DNA of 64,000 nt from Novosphingobium sp. SCN 66-18 (GTDB lineage Bacteria > Pseudomonadota > Alphaproteobacteria > Sphingomonadales > Sphingomonadaceae): the NCBI GenBank assembly GCA_001725355.1, contig MEGD01000003.1, positions 1 through 64,000 on the forward strand, in the 5' to 3' direction. Positions 9,055-15,926 of the stretch are shown here, piece by piece. Each line of letters starts with the position of its first letter. Positions within the stretch are counted from its first letter, which is position 1. The position numbers and the translations under genes were made by a program. The notes under the pieces were generated by a model. That model saw only the letters and a program-made list of their open reading frames with translations, was not told the DNA's origin and did no database searches.

Positions 9055-9732
9055 GTGCGCAGCTTTTTCAGGACTGTTGGAGCCAGGGGGCTGGCGGCTG
9101 GTGCCGCTTGTGCCGCTCTGTCGGGACTTCTGCTCCTTCCCGCCGATGTGGCCGAAAGCGCCGATCACCTCGATCCGCCCACCCGCACCGACGCCGGGTT
9201 CGATACCACGCCGGATATTCCAGCCGATATCGCCGACGTCTTCGCGTGGCATTCCAACGGCACGACCAAGATCGCGATGACCTTCGCCGGTCCCGTCGCC
9301 ACCACCGCGCCGACCTATTACGACCGCGACGTTCTCTACAAGATCAATGTCTCGACACAGGCGCCGGGCACCTCGCCGGAATTCGTGATCAAGTTCCGCT
9401 TCGGCAAGGGACAGGGGCCAAACGACTGGGGCGTCCGCATTGAAGGCCTGCCCGGCGTGACCGGCACGCTGGAAGGGCCGGTGGAAACGACGCTTACCGC
9501 CAACGGCGTCAAGGCGCGTGTCGGCCTGTATGACGAGCCGTTCTTCTTCGATCTGATCGGCTTCCGCGAAACACGCTCGTTCGGCACCATCCGCATCCGC
9601 AACGATCGCAATTTCTTCGATGGCCAGAACGATACCGCACTGGTCCTCGAAATTCCGGATACTAACCTGGGCACGATCGGCAGCAATCTGGACGTCTGGG
9701 GTCAGACGCTTCGCTTCGGGGGGAATCTGTGA
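9055..9732 (+). CDS. Exported DUF4331-type protein (N-terminal-half-like)
   Basis: A 225-residue protein with a GTG start at 9055 and GGAG nine bases upstream. Residues 1-36 form a signal peptide (basic MRSFFRTVGARG, then an Ala/Leu core, cleavage near ESA). The mature protein begins ADHLDPPTRTD and continues with an ADVFAWHSNGTTKIAMTFAGP segment and YYDRDVLYKINV. These correspond to the opening of DUF4331 proteins, which carry a His-containing start and a D-x-Y/F-A-F block. Only that first half is present; the next gene resembles the second half. It heads a four-gene operon and overlaps the next gene by one base (TGATG). Function is unknown; export to the periplasm is the safest statement. 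Confidence 0.75.
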   Translation: MRSFFRTVGARGLAAGAACAALSGLLLLPADVAESADHLDPPTRTDAGFDTTPDIPADIADVFAWHSNGTTKIAMTFAGPVATTAPTYYDRDVLYKINVSTQAPGTSPEFVIKFRFGKGQGPNDWGVRIEGLPGVTGTLEGPVETTLTANGVKARVGLYDEPFFFDLIGFRETRSFGTIRIRNDRNFFDGQNDTALVLEIPDTNLGTIGSNLDVWGQTLRFGGNL

Positions 9733-10481
9733 TGCGAGCGCCTTCGTTTTCCCTGCGCCGCGCCGCGATGATCTTTGCGACGCCGCTGGCGCTCACCGCG
9801 CTGCTGGCCGCCTGTGGCGACAGTGGTTCGGGCAGCCAGGTGGTCGTTCCGGCCCCGCTGCCGAGCGGAACGGGCACCGCCACGCCCACACCCACGCCCA
9901 CGGCTGTGTCTTACAATGTCGATAACTGCTTCACGCAGACCGTACAGGGACAGACCGGCGTGACGGCAACGCTGCAATCGCAGATCATCCCGGACACGCT
10001 GAAGCTGGACATCACGCGCTCGACCCGCTTCCCCAACGGCCGGCACCCTGCCGATCCGGTGGTCGACATCCTGCTGGCGGAACTGTTCCTCGACATGACC
10101 GTCACCGGACAGGGGCCAAATACGTTTGCCAACATTCCGCTTAATCCGCCGACCAACGACAAGCCGTTCAGCCTCACCTTCCCGTTCCTGGCTACCCCCA
10201 ACGGTTCGCCGGCTGTGGCGAGCGGCACGGGATCGGGCTTCAACTTCCGCACGGACGCGGATTCGGCCTATGTCAGCGTCGATCGCATGGGCAACCCGGC
10301 GATCGCCACCGCGCTGGTCGGCTCCTCGACCAAGAACAGCTACAACGACGCCACGCCGGCGGACGATGCCACCAACAACAAGTACCTCGCCGAATACAAG
10401 AACGAGTTGCACAAGTTCTTCGATCTGATCGGCGACGATCTCACCAATCTGGGCCTGAAGATCTGCGCCCGCACATCGTGA
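9732..10481 (+). CDS. DUF4331-type lipoprotein (C-terminal-half-like)
   Basis: A 249-residue protein whose ATG overlaps the previous stop. The N-terminus has a lipobox, LTALLAAC near residues 21-28, so it should be lipidated and anchored in a membrane. A Pro/Thr linker (GTATPTPTPTAVS) follows. The rest holds FPNGRHPADPVVDILL and DRMGNPAIATALVG, which match the second half of DUF4331 proteins (the FPNGR-x-x-x-D-x-V-D and R-M-G-x-P motifs). With the preceding gene it looks like one DUF4331 domain divided between a soluble exported chain and a lipoprotein. Asp/Asn content is high, and ligand or metal binding is possible but unproved. Confidence 0.75.
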   Translation: MRAPSFSLRRAAMIFATPLALTALLAACGDSGSGSQVVVPAPLPSGTGTATPTPTPTAVSYNVDNCFTQTVQGQTGVTATLQSQIIPDTLKLDITRSTRFPNGRHPADPVVDILLAELFLDMTVTGQGPNTFANIPLNPPTNDKPFSLTFPFLATPNGSPAVASGTGSGFNFRTDADSAYVSVDRMGNPAIATALVGSSTKNSYNDATPADDATNNKYLAEYKNELHKFFDLIGDDLTNLGLKICARTS

Positions 10482-10509
10482 CGGCACGCGGGTCGCGGGA
10501 ATACCGGAC

Positions 10510-11871
10510 ATGAACACCGCTAAGGCAGGCCAGCGCAACACCTTGCGCTGGCCCTGGCTGCTCCTTGCCGCCGTGATCATCGTGCTTGCGACCAGTTATG
10601 GCTGGCAACGCTGGAGCCACCGACACGGCCCGCCCGATCCCGCGCCGGGCGAGGTCACGCCGTGGTTCGGCCCCCGCAACCAGCAGGAAGCCGTGAACGC
10701 CGCCACGGTGCAGATCGACGGGGGGCGCGAGCGCGAAAAGAGCGGCAAGGCCGACTGGCTCCACATGGAAATCCTGGGCGATGCCCTGGTCGGCCGATAC
10801 CGCCTGACCGGCAGCTACGCCGATCTGGCCGAAGCGGACAAGGTGCTGGACCGGGCGATCGCCATGGCCGAGTTTCCCGCCGGCCCCAGCCTGTCGCGCG
10901 CCGCGCTGTCGGTCACGCTGCACCGGCTGGACGATGCCACAAAGGCACTCGCCCGGTTCGACGCGCAGAAGGCCAGCCCTCACAGCGAGGAAGCCTCCAG
11001 CGCGCTGGCCTTGCGCGGGGACATCGCGATGCAGCGTGGCGACTATGCCAACGCGCGCGAGGACTATGCCAAGGCGGAAGCCGCCGCGAACAACGCTGGC
11101 CTGGCGCTGAGGCAATCGATGCTTTCGCTGCGCACGGGCGATCCAGAACTTGCCCGTCGGCGCGTCAACGCCGTGCTGCGCGGCAAGCGGCTGACACGCC
11201 TCGCCAAGGCGCAGGCCGCCATCCAGCGCGCGACCGTGGCCTATGCCATAGGAGACTGGACCACCGCCGGCCGCTGGGCGCGCTTTGCCGACAGCTTCTT
11301 TCCCGGCAACTGGCTGAACGAGGCCTTCGTCGCGCAACAGGCGGCGGTCGAAGGCCGGCCGGACGAAGCGGCGCGACGCTATGCCGATATCGCCAACCGC
11401 ACCAACGCGCCCGAAGTGATGGACGCGCTCGCCCATCTCCTGCGCCTTCAGGGCAAGGGGCAGGAAAGCCGGGCCTGGGCGGACCGTGCCGGCGCGATCT
11501 GGGCCGAACGGCTGCAGGCCCTGCCCGAGGCTGCCGCCGCCCACGTGGTCGAGCACGAACTCGCCGTCGGCGATCCGCGCCGCGCGCTGATCCTTGCCCG
11601 GCAGGACGCCACGCGCCGTCCGCACGGCGCCACGCTGGCCCTGCTTGCCCGCGCGCAACTGCTCACCGGCGATCCGGCGGGTGCGCTCGCCACCATCGAG
11701 CGCGCCGAAAAGGGCGGCTGGCGCTCCGCCCTGCTGCGGATGCAGAAAGCCGAGGCGCTCGATGCGCTGGGCCGGGGCGATGACGCGGAGGATGCGCGCA
11801 AGGCCGCCTTGAAGATCAATCCCAAAGCCGTTGATCCCGCCGCGCGGTTCGTCTGGTTCGGGCATGACTGA
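10510..11871 (+). CDS. Membrane-anchored tetratricopeptide-repeat protein
   Basis: A 453-residue protein. A single transmembrane segment (about residues 14-31, WPWLLLAAVIIVLATSYGW) places the remainder in the periplasm if the short basic N-terminus is cytoplasmic. From about residue 75 to 445 the sequence is alpha-helical with recurring TPR-like signatures such as GDIAMQRGDYANAREDYAKAE, ARAQLLTGDPAGALATIERA and AEALDALGRGDDAEDARKAAL. It begins 28 bases after the lipoprotein gene and overlaps the HupE-like gene by eight bases. As a TPR protein it probably scaffolds the assembly formed by its operon partners; that role is inference. Confidence 0.8.
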   Translation: MNTAKAGQRNTLRWPWLLLAAVIIVLATSYGWQRWSHRHGPPDPAPGEVTPWFGPRNQQEAVNAATVQIDGGREREKSGKADWLHMEILGDALVGRYRLTGSYADLAEADKVLDRAIAMAEFPAGPSLSRAALSVTLHRLDDATKALARFDAQKASPHSEEASSALALRGDIAMQRGDYANAREDYAKAEAAANNAGLALRQSMLSLRTGDPELARRRVNAVLRGKRLTRLAKAQAAIQRATVAYAIGDWTTAGRWARFADSFFPGNWLNEAFVAQQAAVEGRPDEAARRYADIANRTNAPEVMDALAHLLRLQGKGQESRAWADRAGAIWAERLQALPEAAAAHVVEHELAVGDPRRALILARQDATRRPHGATLALLARAQLLTGDPAGALATIERAEKGGWRSALLRMQKAEALDALGRGDDAEDARKAALKINPKAVDPAARFVWFGHD

Positions 11872-13120
11872 ACGCGGGCTGCCGGCGCGATTCATCGCCG
11901 CGCTGGCCATCCTGTTGCTTCTGCTCGCCCTGCCCGCGCCGGCCGCGGCGCATCTCACACCCAATTCGGAAATCCGCCTCGATCTCGCCCCCGGCGCGAT
12001 CGTGGCCGATATCGTCGTGCCGCAAAGCGAGTTCGGCTATGCCACCGGCCTTGCCACCGACAACCGGCCTGCAAGCCTTGCCGCCGCGCGCGCCTATCTG
12101 CTGGGCCACTTCGCGGTGGTCGCGCCGGACGGGCGGAACTGGCGCGTCGAAATCGACCGGATCGCGTTCGAGACGATCATCGGCCCGCCCGACCTCCATG
12201 TCGCGGCCACGCTGTTGCCCCCGCCCGGCGCCAGCGACCGCAGTTTCCGCTTCGACTGGCGCGTCATCACGCGGGAGGTCCCAACCCACTTCGCGCTGCT
12301 GGTGATCGGCGGAGACCTGGCCGGCGGCACGCGGGGCGAGCGCGAACTCGTCGGCGCGCTTACCACAGCGCGGCCGGTTCTCGCGGTCGATCGCGGTCAT
12401 GCCGGCATGACCGGCCTGTTCGCCAACAGCTTCCGCCTGGGCGCGCGACATATCGCCGAAGGCTATGACCACCTGATGTTCCTGCTGGCCCTGCTGCTGC
12501 CCGCGCCGCTGCTGGCCTCTCGCGGCCGCTGGTCCGCCTTGCGCGAACCGCGCGCCACCTTCCGCCATCTCGCGATGATCGTTACCGCGTTCACCGTGGG
12601 GCACAGCCTGACGCTGATCGCCGCCGCGCTGTTCGGCGCCCACCTGCCGGCCGCCCCCGTTGAGGCTGGCATCGCGCTGTCCGTGCTGATCTCGGCGATC
12701 CACGCGGCGCGGCCGCTGTTTCCTGGGCGCGAGCCGCTGGTGGCGCTCGGCTTCGGGCTCGTCCACGGCCTCGCCTTCGCGACGCTGATCGCCAACTTCG
12801 GACTGGGTGCGGCAACCCGCGTCACCGCGATTCTCGGCTTCAACCTGGGGATCGAGGCGGTGCAGCTTCTCGTCGTGCTGGGCGCTCTGCCCGCGCTGCT
12901 GGCACTGGCGCGCTGGCGCCATGGCGCTCCCGTCCGCACCGCATTGGCCACCGTGATCGGCCTGGCCGCCACGATCTGGCTGGTGGAGCGCGTCGCCGGC
13001 CTTGTCATCCCCGCCGCCGCGGTGTTCGAAACCGCGATCCCGTGGAGCTTCGCGCTGATCCTGCTGCTTTCCGCGCTGGTGCTGCTGCGCACTGTTCTTC
13101 CCAGCACCCGAGGCGCCTGA
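11864..13120 (+). CDS. HupE/UreJ-family membrane protein
   Basis: A 418-residue protein starting at ATG 11864, inside the last codons of the TPR gene, so translation is coupled. Residues 1-29 are a signal peptide ending PAAAA before HLTPNSEI. A soluble periplasmic domain (about 30-185) precedes six or seven membrane helices. The membrane part has HupE/UreJ motifs: GARHIAEGYDHLMFLLALLL and FTVGHSLTLIAAAL, with conserved His and Asp. HupE and UreJ relatives are Ni2+ permeases of hydrogenase and urease systems, but no such enzyme is encoded here and the long periplasmic N-terminus sets this subgroup apart. Metal transport is possible but not shown. Confidence 0.82.
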   Translation: MTERGLPARFIAALAILLLLLALPAPAAAHLTPNSEIRLDLAPGAIVADIVVPQSEFGYATGLATDNRPASLAAARAYLLGHFAVVAPDGRNWRVEIDRIAFETIIGPPDLHVAATLLPPPGASDRSFRFDWRVITREVPTHFALLVIGGDLAGGTRGERELVGALTTARPVLAVDRGHAGMTGLFANSFRLGARHIAEGYDHLMFLLALLLPAPLLASRGRWSALREPRATFRHLAMIVTAFTVGHSLTLIAAALFGAHLPAAPVEAGIALSVLISAIHAARPLFPGREPLVALGFGLVHGLAFATLIANFGLGAATRVTAILGFNLGIEAVQLLVVLGALPALLALARWRHGAPVRTALATVIGLAATIWLVERVAGLVIPAAAVFETAIPWSFALILLLSALVLLRTVLPSTRGA

Positions 13121-13199
13121 CGTTCCCGTTTCGCACCCGCAACACTGGACAAGCCCTCGCCCCCACGCCAAGGTCCGTTCCGGGGATCGGGAAGCACCA

Positions 13200-14318
13200 A
13201 TGGACGCAAACGGCCACGGCTCTGCCTTGTCGCAGGGCGCCAACACTGTGCTCGGCTCGCCGTTGCGCCTGCTGACGGGCACGCTGCTGTTCGTGGCCAC
13301 CGTGTTCTGCATTTCCACCATGGGCTACGTGCGGGCCGGCTGGCCGCTCGGCGATGCCGCCTACATGGTGCTGCTTACCATCTTCTCGGTCGGGTACGGC
13401 GAAGTCCGCCCGATCGACACCACGTTCCTGCGGATCTGGACCACCTTGACGATCGTGCTGGGCTGCACCAGCATGATCGTGCTGACCGGCGCGCTTGTGC
13501 AGGTCTTCACGCTGTTCCAGTTCCGCCGCCTGCTGGGGCTGGACCGCATGCAAACCGAAATCGAAAAGCTCGAAGATCACGTCGTCATCTGCGGCTATGG
13601 CCGGATCGGCGTGCAACTCGCCATGGCGCTGGCCGAAGCGCGGCATCCGTTCGTCATCATCGAACGCAGCCCCACGAAGTGCGAGGAGGCGCGCGCGCAC
13701 GGCCACCTGAGCCTGGTCGGCGAAGCCACGCACGAGGATACGCTGCGCCAGGCCGGCATCGCCAAGGCGCGCGTGCTTGCCTCGGTCCTGCCGGACGATG
13801 CCGCCAACGTGTTCATCACGCTGTCCGCGCGCAACCTCAACGCCGGGATCGAGATCATCGCGCGCGGCGAAGCGCCCAGCACCGAAAGTAAGCTGTTCCA
13901 CGCCGGGGCGGACAAGGTCGTCCTGCCCACCCACATCGGAGCGGAGCGCATCACAGAGCTGATCCTCTATCCCGCCACCGGCAAGGCCGTGGGCAGCGAT
14001 GGCGCGGTTTCCGACATGAAGCGCGGCCTCCACGATCTCGGCCTCGAGCTGGAAGTGGTGACCGCGATCAAGCACGGCGCGCTGACCGGGCTCAACGTGC
14101 GCGATGCCGAGCGGCAGGGCAACGGCGCGTTCTTCATTGTCCAGATCGACCGCGCGAACGGCCAGTCGATCGCCCATCCCGGCGACGAGGTGCGGATCGA
14201 GCCGGGCGATTCCGTGATGCTGGTGGTACGCGGCAGCCGCCTTTCGGCCGGCGCGATCTTTTCCGCCCCCGCGCGCCCGGTGCGCCACGGCCGCTCGTTT
14301 ATCACGCCAGGGCGCTGA
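13200..14318 (+). CDS. Two-transmembrane K+ channel with RCK (TrkA-N) domain
   Basis: A 372-residue protein. Two membrane helices (about residues 23-44 and 80-102) flank a pore loop with the selectivity filter SVGYGE at 64-69, matching the TVGYG signature of potassium channels. The cytoplasmic part has a Rossmann-type RCK domain beginning at 125 with GYGRIG at 132-137 and an acidic end of beta-2 (IIERS), followed by a TrkA-C-like domain (about 285-350). This is the MthK/Kch-type layout, in which ligand or nucleotide binding to an RCK ring gates the pore. It stands alone 80 bases after the HupE-like gene and may have its own promoter. Confidence 0.88.
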   Translation: MDANGHGSALSQGANTVLGSPLRLLTGTLLFVATVFCISTMGYVRAGWPLGDAAYMVLLTIFSVGYGEVRPIDTTFLRIWTTLTIVLGCTSMIVLTGALVQVFTLFQFRRLLGLDRMQTEIEKLEDHVVICGYGRIGVQLAMALAEARHPFVIIERSPTKCEEARAHGHLSLVGEATHEDTLRQAGIAKARVLASVLPDDAANVFITLSARNLNAGIEIIARGEAPSTESKLFHAGADKVVLPTHIGAERITELILYPATGKAVGSDGAVSDMKRGLHDLGLELEVVTAIKHGALTGLNVRDAERQGNGAFFIVQIDRANGQSIAHPGDEVRIEPGDSVMLVVRGSRLSAGAIFSAPARPVRHGRSFITPGR

Positions 14319-14327
14319 GCCTCAGGA

Positions 14328-15728
14328 TCACACTTCCCGCGCCGGCATCCGGTTCCATGCATCCAGCGCGGCGATCTTGTAGGCTTCGGCCAGCGTCGGA
14401 TAGTTGAACGTGTTCTCGATGAAATAGTCGAGCGTGCCTTTCAGGTTCAGCACCGCCTGCCCGATGTGGATCAGCTCGGTCGCGCCCTCCCCGCAGATGT
14501 GCACGCCCAGCAGGCGGCGCGTCTTGAGCGAGAACAGCATCTTCATCATGCCGGAATTCAGCCCCATGATGTGCCCGCGCGAGGTTTCGCGGAATCGCGC
14601 GATCCCCACTTCATAGCTGATGCCGCGCGCCCGCACTTCCTGCTCGTTCATCCCCACCGTCGAAATCTCGGGCACGGCATAGATGCCATAGGGGAAGTAT
14701 TGCGGCGCGGGCGGAAGCGGCAGGCCGAAGGCGTGGCACGCCGCGATGCGCCCCTGCTCCATCGAGGTGGAGGCAAGGCTGGGAAAGCCGATCACGTCGC
14801 CCGCCGCGTAGATGTGCGGCACTTCGGTCTGAAAGGTCTTGGGATCGACGGTGATGCGGCCCCGGTGGTCCACCGACAGCCCGCACTTGTCGAGATCGAG
14901 CGGGGCGGTCGCGCCGGTGCGGCCGGCGGCATAGAGCAGCATCTCGGTGCGAACGGTGCGCCCGTCGGCCAACGTGGTCGTCACCCAGCCATCCGCGCCC
15001 TTTTCGATCGAGCGAACTTCCGCGCCGGTGCGGATCACCATGCCCCGGTCGCGCAATTCGTGCGTGAACGTGTCGATGATCTCGCGGTCGATGAAGTCCA
15101 GGAACGTATCGCGCGGCTCGATCAGCGTAACCGGCACGTCCATCGCGCTGAAGATCGTGGCGTATTCGATGCCGATCACGCCCGCGCCGATCACCGTCAG
15201 GCTGCGCGGCACGCTTGGAGCTTCGACGATCGCGTCGCTATCGACCACATGGTCGCCATCGAACGGCACGCTGTCGGGCCGGTACGGGATCGTGCCGACG
15301 GTAATCAGGATGCGCTCGCCCCGGACTGCCAGATCGCTGCCGTCGGCGCGGCGCACCGCCACCTCGTTCGGGCCGGTGAAGCGCGCCATGCCGTTGACGG
15401 TGCGGATTTTGTTGCGATGGAACTGGTGCTCCAGCACGTTGATCTCGTGCTCCAGCGTCTTCATCAGGCGGACGCCGAGGTCATCCCCGCCGATCTCCTG
15501 CTTCACGCGGTAGGAATGACCGTAGAACCCGCGTTCCCGCCAGCCCGAGAGGTTGAGCGCGGTTTCGCGCAACGTCTTCGACGGGATCGTGCCGGTGTGG
15601 ACCGATACGCCGCCCACGCGCCGCCGCCCTTCCACCACCAGCACCGATTTGCCGAGCTTGGCCGCCTGCACCGCGGCGCGGCGCCCCGCCGGGCCGCTGC
15701 CGATAACGATGAGTTCGTATTCCTCCAT
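14328..15728 (-). CDS. sthA: Soluble pyridine nucleotide transhydrogenase
   Basis: FAD flavoprotein that moves hydride between NADPH and NAD+. 466 residues from ATG 15728, preceded by a GGGGGGAA ribosome-binding site; the longer reading frame would add eight unlikely residues. The FAD Rossmann motif GSGPAG is at residues 10-15, the NAD(P) motif GAGVIG near 176, and GDVIGFPSLAS marks the second FAD contact. The segment after the FAD motif reads GGVSVHTGTIPSK, without the redox Cys pair of lipoamide dehydrogenases. This is expected for SthA and separates it from Lpd and glutathione reductase. It ends ten bases from the convergent channel gene. Redox balancing fits a genome using the Entner-Doudoroff route. 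Confidence 0.9.
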   Translation of the reverse strand: MEEYELIVIGSGPAGRRAAVQAAKLGKSVLVVEGRRRVGGVSVHTGTIPSKTLRETALNLSGWRERGFYGHSYRVKQEIGGDDLGVRLMKTLEHEINVLEHQFHRNKIRTVNGMARFTGPNEVAVRRADGSDLAVRGERILITVGTIPYRPDSVPFDGDHVVDSDAIVEAPSVPRSLTVIGAGVIGIEYATIFSAMDVPVTLIEPRDTFLDFIDREIIDTFTHELRDRGMVIRTGAEVRSIEKGADGWVTTTLADGRTVRTEMLLYAAGRTGATAPLDLDKCGLSVDHRGRITVDPKTFQTEVPHIYAAGDVIGFPSLASTSMEQGRIAACHAFGLPLPPAPQYFPYGIYAVPEISTVGMNEQEVRARGISYEVGIARFRETSRGHIMGLNSGMMKMLFSLKTRRLLGVHICGEGATELIHIGQAVLNLKGTLDYFIENTFNYPTLAEAYKIAALDAWNRMPAREV

Positions 15729-15926
15729 GGTTCCCCCCAAGGCACACGCCACCGCGCGCGCAGCGCCGCGGCTTCTCCCGCCTCGCCAGGAACCGTCTCC
15801 CCCAACCGCGCCGGCCGCCCCCTTTGCGCCCGGTCACGGTTTCAAATCTTGCCCGGCGGAACCGTTCTGGCAATCCCGGAACATAGCCTGCTCCGGCAAA
15901 GATTGCGTGAACGGCCGCCCCCGCGC

